17,721 nt of DNA from an uncultured Ruminococcus sp. (GCA_900545125.1 UQXS01000023.1:1-17721); one strand, 5' to 3'. Positions 1 to 7,786 are shown, counted from the stretch's first letter. Notes: generated by a model from the sequence alone, not told the origin. Numbers and translations are program-made.

Positions 1-1704
1 ATCCTTGATATATCGCAGAAAGAAGAACCTTTTGATATATTCATATGTTATAAGGAAACTGACAGCAGCGGAAACCGTACAATCGACAGCGTTATCGCAC
101 AGGATATTTATGAAGAACTTACCGACAATGGATACAGGGTTTTCTTTTCAAGAATAACTCTTGAGGATAAGCTGGGCAAAGAATATGAACCGTATATTTT
201 TGCGGCACTCAATAGTGCGAAGATAATGCTTGCAGTCGGTTCAAAGCCTGAGAATTTCAATTCCGTATGGGTGAAAAACGAGTGGTCGAGATTCCTTGCA
301 CTTGCGGATCAGGGACAGGAAAAGACCGTTATTCCGTGCTATCGTGACATGAATCCCTATGATCTTCCGCCGGAATTCAGAGCACTTCAGTCGCAGGATG
401 TTTCCAAAGTCGGATATATGCAGGATTTATTGAGAGGTATTGAGAAGATAACCGGCAGTGAAACGGCTGTTTCCTCCGGAACGGCAGTCTACAGCGCTGA
501 TGCTTTTGTTCAGAGAGCAATGCTTTTTCTGGAGGATGAAAATTTCAGTCAGGCAGAAGCTTACTGTGAAAAGGCTCTTGATGCCGATCCGAAAAATGCA
601 TCCGCTTATCTTGCACGGCTTATGGCGGAACTCCGGCTGCCTCATGAGAATATGCTAATGACATACAGCAGACCTATCGGCAATATGGACAGCTACGAAA
701 AGGCTTACAGATTTGCAGAGGGCGATCTGAAAAAAAGATTGTGTACATATGAGATGAATTCACGCTGCCTTTATGCAGGAAAGCTCCTTGAAGGCGATGT
801 CTCACGCAGCGATATACTGAAAGCTCTGGGTATCTATACTGCACTCGGAGCATACGGCGGTGCGCCTGACGGCAAAGATCGGGCTGAAAAAATGCTGCGT
901 GATATAGAAGATAAGACCTTGTCCGAGGCAAAGTCTCTGATGGATTCACCATCGGACAACGGCGACTACCTGAAAGCAAAGATAATGCTTGAAGAAATAT
1001 CATCCGATCCCGCAAGCACCGAGCTTATAGCCTTGTGCAGCACCAAGCTTGAAGAAGTATATCAGAAAGCCGTAAATCTTATGAGATCAGCAGAAAAATC
1101 CGGAGATTACGCCGATGCTCAGAAACTCTTTGAGCAGATCAGCGGATATAAAGATTCCGGACGGCTGGCGTTCAGCTGCTCTATGAAATATGAAGAAACT
1201 TCGGATTACGAACAGGAGCATCTGGAAGAGGAACGGCGGAAAAATGAAGCTGTAATAATGGAAAAAAAGATACTTGAACAAGCAGCGGCAAATCAGAAGC
1301 ATGAGAAACGCCGGGTAAAACACGTTATCTTTTTTTCGGTAATAGCATTTGCTGCGTTTGTCGTTATAGGCAGAAACATTGATATTGCTATGGATGAAGA
1401 AATGATTATTTACGGCAGGAATCTGTTTATTACAGCGGCGGCATCATGTATTTTTGTGTTTGCGCTCATAATGATGGAACTTGCCGTCAGCGGTGAAACA
1501 AACATTAATAAGTGGCAGCTCCAGAAATTCGGAATAATTGGTGCAGCAATCGTGACGCCGCTTCTGACGTTTCATTCAACGGATTCTATAACAGATACTG
1601 CTATTGTTTTTGCTGCTCATCTGGCAGTGATATTCCTGACAGTTAAATTTGGAAAAATGATCTTTCACAAAAAAATAAAACACGATACCAAAGGAGGAAA
1701 TTAA
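1..1704 (+). CDS. TIR-domain protein with TPR-like repeats, coiled coil and four membrane helices (5' partial)
   Basis: The reading frame is open from base 1, so the N-terminus lies outside the window; 567 codons are visible. In this partial numbering residues about 11-105 form a TIR domain: box 1 is FDIFICYKE, followed by DIYEELTDNGYRVFFSR, a KIMLAVGSKPENF strand and SVWVKNEW. The Glu of the last motif (residue 94) sits where TIR NADases carry their catalytic Glu. Residues about 167-213 resemble a TPR, and residues about 305-395 hold further helical repeats with the GYKDS signature. A charged coiled coil (about 400-440) precedes four predicted membrane helices (about 441-458, 475-495, 509-525, 533-552). 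The stop overlaps the next start by one base, so the two are co-translated. TIR domains in bacteria cleave NAD+ or make cyclic ADP-ribose signals, often in phage defence; whether this one is active is unknown. Membership of the TIR fold is fairly sure. Confidence 0.85.
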   Translation: MLDISQKEEPFDIFICYKETDSSGNRTIDSVIAQDIYEELTDNGYRVFFSRITLEDKLGKEYEPYIFAALNSAKIMLAVGSKPENFNSVWVKNEWSRFLALADQGQEKTVIPCYRDMNPYDLPPEFRALQSQDVSKVGYMQDLLRGIEKITGSETAVSSGTAVYSADAFVQRAMLFLEDENFSQAEAYCEKALDADPKNASAYLARLMAELRLPHENMLMTYSRPIGNMDSYEKAYRFAEGDLKKRLCTYEMNSRCLYAGKLLEGDVSRSDILKALGIYTALGAYGGAPDGKDRAEKMLRDIEDKTLSEAKSLMDSPSDNGDYLKAKIMLEEISSDPASTELIALCSTKLEEVYQKAVNLMRSAEKSGDYADAQKLFEQISGYKDSGRLAFSCSMKYEETSDYEQEHLEEERRKNEAVIMEKKILEQAAANQKHEKRRVKHVIFFSVIAFAAFVVIGRNIDIAMDEEMIIYGRNLFITAAASCIFVFALIMMELAVSGETNINKWQLQKFGIIGAAIVTPLLTFHSTDSITDTAIVFAAHLAVIFLTVKFGKMIFHKKIKHDTKGGN

Positions 1705-3116
1705 TGATGTTTGGTAAAAAAGACGAACCGAAACTTCCTGATAACGACGTGGCAAGTGTCATAATGTACGACGGTACTAATCAGGATCTTGTTCACAAGC
1801 ATAAAATCGAGAATTTTAATCTTGGTTCTCAGCTTATCGTTCACGAGGCACAGGAGGCTGTATTCTTCCGTGACGGAATGGCTCTTGACCTCTTCGGAGC
1901 AGGCAGACATACTCTGGAAACGCAGAATCTGCCGTTTTTCAACAGGGCGTTCAAGCTCCCTACGAATGCAGAAACTATTTTTCACGCTGAAGTTTATTTT
2001 ATAAACAAGGCAGTACAGATGGGCATAAAGTGGGGAACCGATACAAAAGTCCGCTTTATTGAACCCGATTCGGGACTTCCTATTGAAATCGGCGCCTGCG
2101 GTCAGTTCAGTCTGCTGGTAAACGATTCACGGAAGCTCCTCATAAAGCTTGTGGGAACTGCCGATGGAATGTCCTATAAATCCCTTACTTCTGATTCCAA
2201 CGAGTACGGTCCTGCTGTTTCAAAGTTCAAGGCAATGATTATCACAAAAGTCAAGAGCAATCTTGCACGCATAATCAAGAGCTGCAATATCAATATTCTT
2301 GAAATAGACGAACATCTGGAGGATATTTCCGGCAGTCTGCGTCAGAATATCAATGAATCCCTTGAAGAATACGGTCTTATCATGCCGGAATTCTACGTTG
2401 AGACGGTCATGACTCCCGACGACGACCCGAATTACAGACGTCTGAAACAGCAGCACGCCGATATGTTCCTGAAAATACGTCAGGAGGAGATACTTAAAGC
2501 AGAGGCTGAAAAGGCAAGAGAGCGTATGGCAGTTCAGGCAGAGACGGAGGCACAGCTCAAGGTGATATCCGCTCAGGGAGAGGCTCAGGCACTCAGGCTC
2601 AGAGCAGCCGCAGAGGCAGAGGAAATGAAAATGAAAGGCTTTACATATCGTGAGCAGACAGCCCGTGAGATCGGCGTTGAGGCTGCCAAGAACATGGGCG
2701 GCAGTGCCGGAGGAAGCGCCGTTGGCGATATAGCAGGTCTTGGCATTGCCCTCGGAGCTATGAGCGGCGTTGTTGATATGACCAAGAATGTTATGACTCC
2801 TATGACCGCAGCCGTATCCGGAACTGCGAATGCAGTATCACCAGATACATGGGTGTGCTCCTGCGGAACTGAAAATACAACAAAATTCTGCGGAAGCTGC
2901 GGAAAATCCAGACCACAGCCGCAGAACGCAAATACATGGACGTGTTCATGCGGAACTGAAAATACAACGAAATTCTGCGGAAACTGCGGAAAGCCCAAGC
3001 CGGCTGACAGCAATAAATGGATATGTCCGGAGTGCGGAACTGAAAATACAACCAAGTTCTGCTGCAACTGCGGAAAAGCAAAACCTGAAGCCAATGCGGA
3101 AGGGAAGGGAGAATAA
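1704..3116 (+). CDS. YdjI-like SPFH (band 7) protein with three C-terminal zinc ribbons
   Basis: A 470-residue protein of the stomatin/prohibitin-related YdjI type (COG4260-like). It begins without a membrane helix. Residues about 20-250 form the SPFH domain (for example IVHEAQEAVFFRDG and AGRHTLETQNLP), and 255-320 an Ala/Glu-rich coiled coil with the QAETEAQ and AQGEAQALRLRAAAEAEE segments. A Gly/Ala/Met linker (330-375) leads to three zinc ribbons at about 383-400, 412-429 and 439-457. Ribbons one and two open with CSC, the third with CPEC, and each closes with FCxxCG. AAGGAGG at 1691-1697 serves either ATG of an ATGATG pair (1704 or 1707). The start overlaps the TIR stop. Family knowledge: YdjI-type SPFH proteins scaffold membrane complexes, and in Bacillus subtilis YdjI acts with membrane partners to recruit PspA. 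The adjoining membrane protein fits such a partner. The family call is strong; the function here is inferred. Confidence 0.9.
   Translation: MMFGKKDEPKLPDNDVASVIMYDGTNQDLVHKHKIENFNLGSQLIVHEAQEAVFFRDGMALDLFGAGRHTLETQNLPFFNRAFKLPTNAETIFHAEVYFINKAVQMGIKWGTDTKVRFIEPDSGLPIEIGACGQFSLLVNDSRKLLIKLVGTADGMSYKSLTSDSNEYGPAVSKFKAMIITKVKSNLARIIKSCNINILEIDEHLEDISGSLRQNINESLEEYGLIMPEFYVETVMTPDDDPNYRRLKQQHADMFLKIRQEEILKAEAEKARERMAVQAETEAQLKVISAQGEAQALRLRAAAEAEEMKMKGFTYREQTAREIGVEAAKNMGGSAGGSAVGDIAGLGIALGAMSGVVDMTKNVMTPMTAAVSGTANAVSPDTWVCSCGTENTTKFCGSCGKSRPQPQNANTWTCSCGTENTTKFCGNCGKPKPADSNKWICPECGTENTTKFCCNCGKAKPEANAEGKGE
2850..3086 (+). repeat. Tandem triplication encoding zinc ribbons (about 81-87 bp units)
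   Basis: Three in-frame copies start at Trp codons 2850, 2937 and 3018. Each contains the same 20 bases TGCGGAACTGAAAATACAAC (starting at 2862, 2949 and 3033), followed by nearly identical DNA coding for KFCxxCGK. The copies differ at only a few, partly synonymous, positions. Such DNA-level identity indicates recent duplication or gene conversion rather than ancient protein repeats. Confidence 0.9.
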
Positions 3117-3118
3117 TT

Positions 3119-3817
3119 ATGAAAAATATTAGAACACAGGTCGTAGCCGTACTGCTGATAGTCGCTGCGCTCTTTTCGGCAGCAGTCTTTCTTATCCCGT
3201 TTGATAAGGAAGAACCCGTTTTCTGGATAGGATATGTGGCAGAACTTGCAGCGATAGTACTCCAGATACCTGTTTTCAAGCTTGCGTATCCTGTCGGTTC
3301 AGATCTGAAAAGCAAAGTTCTGGGATATCCGCTGTTCAAGATAGGCATTTCGTATCTTGTGGTACAGACGATACTCAGCTTTGTACTTATTGCTGTTGGC
3401 AGCAGCGGAGACTTTCCTACATGGCTTGCATTTCTGCTCTGCCTGCTTGTGCTTGGATTTGCTCTTCTGTTTGGTATGTCAGCAAATATGGCAAGAACAG
3501 CTATTACGAATCTTGAGACAGCTGCGGCAGTTGATACAAAGCTAATGAAGTCCCTGGCGCTCCGGGCGCAGAATCTCGTAACTAAGACTAACGACCCTAC
3601 GCTCCAGAGCGAACTCAGAAAGCTTGCTGAGAAGATCACCTACAGCGATCCTGTAAGCAGTCCGGCGGTAGCTGATTCGGAATACAGACTTTCAACGCTG
3701 TTCGGACAGCTGGAAGCCGCAGTTTCTACTCCGCAGGGGGCTGGGGCTATGGAGCTCTGTAAGTCTGTGAACATTACTCTCGACGACAGAAACGCAGCCT
3801 GCAAGGCTTCTAAATAA
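3119..3817 (+). CDS. Four-helix membrane protein, unknown function
   Basis: A 232-residue protein I do not recognise. Four strongly hydrophobic segments lie at about 8-27, 36-57, 73-94 and 102-121. They are followed by about 110 soluble residues with helical, charged stretches (around 135-170 and 185-205), probably cytoplasmic. The start follows the SPFH stop by two bases, and the site AAGGGAG lies just upstream. The gene is therefore translated with the TIR and SPFH genes and ends at a strong terminator, making it the last member of the unit. By position it is a candidate membrane partner for the SPFH scaffold. No catalytic motif is visible. Confidence 0.85.
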   Translation: MKNIRTQVVAVLLIVAALFSAAVFLIPFDKEEPVFWIGYVAELAAIVLQIPVFKLAYPVGSDLKSKVLGYPLFKIGISYLVVQTILSFVLIAVGSSGDFPTWLAFLLCLLVLGFALLFGMSANMARTAITNLETAAAVDTKLMKSLALRAQNLVTKTNDPTLQSELRKLAEKITYSDPVSSPAVADSEYRLSTLFGQLEAAVSTPQGAGAMELCKSVNITLDDRNAACKASK

Positions 3818-3819
3818 TA

Positions 3820-3859
3820 AACAAAGCAGGGACGATATCGGTATCGTCCCTGCTTTGTT
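3820..3859. terminator. Bidirectional hairpin terminator between convergent genes
   Basis: A perfect 18-bp inverted repeat (left arm 3820-3837, loop TCGG 3838-3841, right arm 3842-3859) lies three bases past the membrane-protein stop and two bases from the stop of the convergent minus-strand gene. The outer arms are AACAAAG/CTTTGTT, giving T-rich sequence at the base for both directions. It probably ends both transcripts. Confidence 0.85.
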
Positions 3860-3861
3860 AT

Positions 3862-5091
3862 TCAGTTAAATGCAACATCCTCATTTTCAATAACAAGATA
3901 ATCCGGTGAAACAGCCGGAATATAGAATGCTCCGTATTCCTTCATACCGTCGCTGAAGGCATAATCGCCTGTTCGTTCAGGGTGAAGTTCAACAAGAAAT
4001 CGGTAGTAGGGGAGAGTGTATTTATAATCAGCAGTGCGTTTGTAGCTGATTCCTGTAAAGAATATCTCATCGGTGTTTATTCCGTCCGGAAGATATTCTT
4101 CCTCCCATACAGTAGTGTAGTAATCTCCGCCTATAAGCTTATCATATGCCTCGTCATAGCTGATAACGGGGTACATTCCGGCGAATTCCTTGTAGTCATA
4201 ATCGTCGTATACAGAAATTGTGCTGAGATTTTTTCCGCCATAGAAATAAACCTTGCGTAAATTGTAGTTTATAAGAGCTGTCAGAGGATCTTCTGAATTA
4301 TCATAAAGAGCAAACGTTGTTAGCGGTTCATTGTAAATGCTAAAATCCGTAAAAACTATAGGTGTGGGATCATCCATGCGTATGATATTCTTGTATTTTT
4401 CTCCGAGATATTGCAGTGATCTTACTGCATGATCTCTGTCTGTTGTATCGCAAATATCGTATTCGTTTGGCAGTTCAATTGGATATTCAAATTCTATATA
4501 TATTCTGCTTGAATACGCATACATCGAAAGGCTGATATCCCCTGCTTTTGCTTTATAATAATCACCATTGGGATGCCTGTCAACAGGTGTAAATTCTTCG
4601 TCAGTCAGCAGACCGGCAATATCCTTTAATCTTTCTTCCATTTCATCCATTGAATAAACGGGAAAGTCTCCGTGACTGTAAATTTCATTACTTGGCTCTA
4701 TAAAGACCGGAAGTTCAGTAAATTCACAGTTTTCACGGCTGGGATTTCCGTCCAGCAGATCTGATACATCGTAAGTCATGAATCCCTCAAAGCCCATACC
4801 TCCGGTCTCGCCGTTCTGGGTGTGTATAACCGGCAGTTCTCCGGTATTTTCGGGGAATTCTATCCGCTGGCTGTATGATTTTTCTTTGTCAGGCGTTATT
4901 TTATCGGCTTTTCTGTCAGGGATACTTTTTGTTCCCTGCCACAATACCACTCCGGCAGCGGCAACCGCCATTGTTCCTATAACAGCAAATTTTACGGGAT
5001 TTTTCCTTGCCTTTGTTTTGGGTGCGGCTTCGGTGACGAATTTATCGTCCACCTCGCCCAGCTGTTCCATAAGTCGTTCGTTCTTTTTCAT
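3862..5091 (-). CDS. Single-pass membrane protein, probable anti-sigma factor
   Basis: A 409-residue protein. A cytoplasmic N-terminus of about 33 residues (starting MKKNERLMEQLGEVDDKFV) leads into one membrane helix at about 34-51, followed by roughly 350 extracytoplasmic residues. That region is rich in Tyr, Asp and Glu and contains segments such as RIYIEFEYPIELPNEYD. The start overlaps the sigma-factor stop in an ATGA tetranucleotide, so the two proteins are made in a coupled way. Short cytoplasmic tail, single helix and large outer domain directly after an ECF sigma gene is the standard layout of clostridial anti-sigma or signal-sensing partners. I recognise no zinc-binding ZAS motif (HxxxCxxC), and the outer domain matches no fold I can name. 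The anti-sigma role rests on context. Confidence 0.7.
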   Translation of the reverse strand: MKKNERLMEQLGEVDDKFVTEAAPKTKARKNPVKFAVIGTMAVAAAGVVLWQGTKSIPDRKADKITPDKEKSYSQRIEFPENTGELPVIHTQNGETGGMGFEGFMTYDVSDLLDGNPSRENCEFTELPVFIEPSNEIYSHGDFPVYSMDEMEERLKDIAGLLTDEEFTPVDRHPNGDYYKAKAGDISLSMYAYSSRIYIEFEYPIELPNEYDICDTTDRDHAVRSLQYLGEKYKNIIRMDDPTPIVFTDFSIYNEPLTTFALYDNSEDPLTALINYNLRKVYFYGGKNLSTISVYDDYDYKEFAGMYPVISYDEAYDKLIGGDYYTTVWEEEYLPDGINTDEIFFTGISYKRTADYKYTLPYYRFLVELHPERTGDYAFSDGMKEYGAFYIPAVSPDYLVIENEDVAFN

Positions 5092-5645
5092 ATATAGATA
5101 TCCTCCTCTTCAAGAAACTGGCGGAGCTTTTTTCGTGTACGAAGAAGCGACATTTTGACTGCCCCCTCGTTCATTGAAAGCTCTTCGGCGATTTTTTTCA
5201 CGGGGATAAAGTACCAGTACCGCTTCATGAATATAATCCGGGAGTCGCTTCCCAGACTTTCAAGAAATCGGTTGAGAGCGTCTTTCAGTTCCAGATCCTC
5301 GGCGATAGAACCTTCATGACGTTCCGGAATACATTCTGAAAGTTCGTCCATGCAAAGGTCAGTCTCGCTGGATTTTCTTTTCTGTGAATTTTTCCTGCGC
5401 CACAGGCTCAGGGAAATATTTCTGGTTATTTTTCCGAGAAAAGCCGACAGGCAAAGCGGACGTTCCGGAGGTATAGTTCTCCATGCTTTCATCCAGGTAT
5501 CGCTGAGACATTCTTCGGCATCCTGCCTGTTGTGCAGGATATTCATAGAAACAGTACGGCAGTAGTTTTCATATTTTCGCTGTGATTCCTTTATAGCCGA
5601 TTGTGAGCGTTCAAAGTACAGTCCGATTATATCGGTATCGTCCAT
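5088..5645 (-). CDS. ECF-type RNA polymerase sigma factor
   Basis: A 185-residue sigma-70 family protein with only regions 2 and 4. Region 2 spans about 20-90 (NRQDAEECLSDTWMKAWRTIP, then AFLGKITRNISLSLWRRK). Region 4 spans about 125-180 (helix-turn-helix VKKIAEELSMNEGAVKMSLLRTRKKL). A GTG 18 bases upstream (5663) is in frame, but AAAGGAG sits eight bases before the ATG at 5645 and itself falls inside that extension, so I take 5645 as the start. It is co-transcribed and overlaps by four bases with the membrane protein downstream. The pair should control an envelope-stress or signal-responsive regulon. A candidate self-recognised promoter lies just upstream. Confidence 0.9.
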   Translation of the reverse strand: MDDTDIIGLYFERSQSAIKESQRKYENYCRTVSMNILHNRQDAEECLSDTWMKAWRTIPPERPLCLSAFLGKITRNISLSLWRRKNSQKRKSSETDLCMDELSECIPERHEGSIAEDLELKDALNRFLESLGSDSRIIFMKRYWYFIPVKKIAEELSMNEGAVKMSLLRTRKKLRQFLEEEDIYI

Positions 5646-5670
5646 GCTCTCATCTCCTTTCACTTATATA

Positions 5671-5697
5671 GACGCAGAATATCTTGCAGAGGTAACA
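5671..5697 (-). promoter_or_regulatory. Candidate autoregulatory ECF sigma promoter
   Basis: Read on the minus strand, TGTTAC (5692-5697) is followed after 17 bases by CGTC (5671-5674). This resembles the TGTAAC-N16/17-CGTC layout of Bacillus ECF promoters. The inferred start of transcription near 5664 would leave a leader of only about 20 bases containing the AAAGGAG site of the sigma gene. It is a motif match by eye; the match is short. Confidence 0.5.
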
Positions 5698-5704
5698 TAT
5701 AAGA

Positions 5705-5738
5705 AAAATAAAAATCGGCGGTCATAAAGATCGCCGAT
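5705..5738 (-). terminator. Rho-independent terminator after ilvE
   Basis: A 10-bp stem with one G-U pair (arms 5714-5723 and 5729-5738, loop ATAAA) is followed on the minus strand by TTTTTATTTTT. It lies 11 bases past the ilvE stop and directly abuts the candidate promoter of the sigma gene, separating the two units. Confidence 0.85.
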
Positions 5739-5749
5739 AATGTGATATT

Positions 5750-6817
5750 TTATTTTACTTCAACAGTCCAGCCGAAAGTATCTTCAATCTTGCCCCACTG
5801 GATTCCTGTCATAGTATCGTAGAGCATCTGCGAGATCTTGCCGATCTTGTTGTCGTTGATCTCCATAACCTTGTCGTTCCACTTGAGATGACCTACAGGA
5901 GAGATTACAGCGGCAGTTCCTGTGCCGAATACCTCGTTGAGTTTACCGGCGTCATATGCATCGGCGATTTCCTGAATAGTGATTCTTCTTTCGGAAACCG
6001 GAATACCCTTTGCTTTGCAGACATCAATAGCGGATTTTCTGGTGATTCCGGGGAGAATACTGCCCTGGAGCATAGGAGTTACGACTTCGCCGTCGATAAC
6101 GAAGAAGATATTCATAGCGCCTACTTCCTCGATATACTTCTGCTCAACGCCGTCCAGCCAGAGAACCTGTGAGTAGTTCTGCTTATGAGCCTCGTCCTGA
6201 CCGATAAGTGATGCAGCGTAGTTTCCGCCTGTCTTTGCAAAGCCCATACCGCCTCTTACTGCACGGACATATTTGCTTTCAACGTAGATGTTTACGGGGT
6301 TGAGACCGCTCTCATAGTAAGCACCAGAGGGAGAAAGAATAATCATGAAGAGATAGTGCTCGCCGGGCTTAACACCGAGGAAAGGATCGCAGGCGAAGAT
6401 AAAGGGTCTTATGTAGAGTGATTCGCCGTCTTTTGCGGGAACCCAGTCTTTTTCAATGTGAAGAAGCTCCATAAGACACTGCATACCAAGTTCTTCAGGG
6501 AGTTCAGGGATAACAAGCCTTTCGTTGGACTTGTTCAGTCTCTTGAAATTCTCTTCAGGGCGGAAAAGCTGGATCTTATTATCAGCTGTTCTGTATGCTT
6601 TGAGTCCTTCAAAGACCGTCTGACCGTAATGGAGACACATAGCGGCAGGGGAAAGCTCGAAGTTTCCATATGGTTTTATCTCCGGATCATGCCAACCCTG
6701 ACCCTCGTCATAGGGCATTACCAGCATATAGTCAGTAAAGATATGACCAAAACCGAGCTTTTCACCTGGCTGAGGCTTGGTCTTTAAAGTTTCTGCTTTT
6801 GTGAATTTGATTTCCAT
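5750..6817 (-). CDS. ilvE: Branched-chain amino acid aminotransferase
   Basis: A 355-residue fold-type IV PLP enzyme that swaps amino groups between leucine, isoleucine or valine and 2-oxoglutarate, the last step of their synthesis. The family signature AKTGGNYAAS contains the PLP lysine (K195), and EEVGAMNIFFV carries the conserved Glu region that follows. The N-terminal LGFGHIFTDYM and HYGQTVFEGLKAYR blocks are typical of the long BCAT class, as is the length. A TTG three codons upstream (6826) is in frame, but AAGAAGG lies nine bases before the ATG at 6817, which I choose. A 46-aa peptide gene sits 45 bases upstream with no terminator between, so both probably share the promoter at 7069-7097. 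Confidence 0.95.
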   Translation of the reverse strand: MEIKFTKAETLKTKPQPGEKLGFGHIFTDYMLVMPYDEGQGWHDPEIKPYGNFELSPAAMCLHYGQTVFEGLKAYRTADNKIQLFRPEENFKRLNKSNERLVIPELPEELGMQCLMELLHIEKDWVPAKDGESLYIRPFIFACDPFLGVKPGEHYLFMIILSPSGAYYESGLNPVNIYVESKYVRAVRGGMGFAKTGGNYAASLIGQDEAHKQNYSQVLWLDGVEQKYIEEVGAMNIFFVIDGEVVTPMLQGSILPGITRKSAIDVCKAKGIPVSERRITIQEIADAYDAGKLNEVFGTGTAAVISPVGHLKWNDKVMEINDNKIGKISQMLYDTMTGIQWGKIEDTFGWTVEVK

Positions 6818-6862
6818 TTTATTCAACCTTCTTTATTAGAATTATCAGACAATTTTCAAATA

Positions 6863-7003
6863 TTAAAAATTGCTGCTGAAATCGTTTACCGAGAAATAAT
6901 GTTTCTCATAAAGTCTTTTGCAGACGATAACTGCTGCTGTAGTGAGACCGGCGGTGCATATCATTGCAGCCGAAACAGCAATGAGGATTTTTCCTTTATT
7001 CAT
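6863..7003 (-). CDS. Small single-pass membrane peptide (46 aa)
   Basis: A short frame: ATG at 7003, stop TAA at 6863-6865, preceded by AAGGAG six bases upstream of the start. The product begins MNKGKILIAVSAAMIC, continues as one membrane helix (about residues 5-27), then has a positively charged KRLYEK stretch and a polar tail ending DFSSNF. The strong ribosome site, the consensus promoter upstream and the clean helix support a real gene. It matches no family I know. It is the first gene of the ilvE transcript. It is hydrophobic but has no run of Ile, Leu or Val codons like an attenuator leader, and no terminator follows it before ilvE. Confidence 0.65.
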   Translation of the reverse strand: MNKGKILIAVSAAMICTAGLTTAAVIVCKRLYEKHYFSVNDFSSNF

Positions 7004-7068
7004 AAAAAACTCCTTGATATCCTATGCGACACCGATAAGATACGGTGTAAATGATATTTTCATTTATC

Positions 7069-7097
7069 ATTATATCACAATATCAATGTTTCGTCAA
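7069..7097 (-). promoter_or_regulatory. Sigma-A promoter for the small peptide gene and ilvE
   Basis: On the minus strand TTGACG (7092-7097), a 17-base spacer and a perfect TATAAT (7069-7074) point toward the 46-aa gene. Start of transcription is expected near 7062. A perfect inverted repeat AATGATA-N8-TATCATT (7050-7071) overlaps the -10 and start point and could be a regulator's operator; a second 6-bp hairpin (7029-7048) lies in the leader. Confidence 0.8.
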
Positions 7098-7168
7098 TAT
7101 TTAGAAGCAAAAAAATAACAGTAATATTGTATGAATATCAAACAAAATTTTTGTTGTTTCTGACAGGA

Positions 7169-7786
7169 TTACTCATCAAAAGTACGTACTCTGAGCCTTG
7201 CACCCAGTTTTTCAGCGATCTCACGGGATGCGTCGATCTGTTCCTGCGGTATGACATCCACAACGGACATTATGATATCAGCAGCACCGGTTTTTACGCA
7301 GTCAGCCGTAAATTTTTGCATAGCTTCAAAAGCGTTTTCGTATTTCGGACGTGTGACTTTCATATATTCGTCTTTCGTTCCGGCGTTAAGGCTAACGGAA
7401 ACCACATCCATAGCGGCGCAGAGTTCTTCTGCAATTGATCTTCCGTTGATGAGATCGCCCAGACCGTTGGTATTTATTCTGAGTGTAACTTTACCGTTCA
7501 GCTTTGATTTGAGCCACTCAGCCGTTTCGATAACAGTTTCCAGACGGCAGGTAGGTTCGCCGTAGCCGCAGAAAACGATTTCGTTGTATTTGCCAAGATC
7601 AAGATCGTTGAGAGCAGCGGTGATCTCCTCCATTGAAGGTTCATGCTCCAGCCAGAGCGGATCTGAACCGTAAGCGCCGTCCGCATGATTTCTTATGCAG
7701 AATGTACAGGCGCAGGGACACTGATTTGTTAGATTTAAGTAAAGATTACTGCCTACTTCATAGGCGATGGTCATTGATTTTTTCAT
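7169..7786 (-). CDS. TatD family-associated radical SAM protein
   Basis: A 205-residue radical SAM protein. C23, C27 and C30 form the CxxxCxxC cluster motif (in NQCPCACTFCIRN, with an extra Cys at 25), which binds the 4Fe-4S cluster and S-adenosylmethionine. FCGYGEPT is the second motif, and LRINTNGLGDL and VVSVSLNAGTKDEY follow as in radical SAM barrels. The compact size and sequence match the small TatD-linked radical SAM family; its reaction is unknown. AAGGAG overlaps the stop codon of alr, 14 bases away, so it is translated with the racemase. A true TatD gene lies 2.2 kb off on the opposite strand. The 7786 ATG is chosen over the out-of-frame ATG at 7790. Confidence 0.85.
   Translation of the reverse strand: MKKSMTIAYEVGSNLYLNLTNQCPCACTFCIRNHADGAYGSDPLWLEHEPSMEEITAALNDLDLGKYNEIVFCGYGEPTCRLETVIETAEWLKSKLNGKVTLRINTNGLGDLINGRSIAEELCAAMDVVSVSLNAGTKDEYMKVTRPKYENAFEAMQKFTADCVKTGAADIIMSVVDVIPQEQIDASREIAEKLGARLRVRTFDE

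Noticed and set aside
2800..3639. Long minus-strand open frame opposite the SPFH and membrane-protein genes
   Set aside because: It is antisense to two well-supported genes, has low-complexity Ser/Arg/Phe-rich content repeating the zinc-ribbon DNA, and has no ribosome site or recognisable domain.
6818..7062. Attenuator or T-box control of ilvE
   Set aside because: No T-box core, no run of branched-chain codons in the small peptide and no terminator hairpin before ilvE.
7125..7160. AT-rich inverted repeat AACAAAATTTTTGTT downstream of the radical SAM gene
   Set aside because: The arms are only A/T-rich with almost no loop and no GC core, so a terminator cannot be supported.
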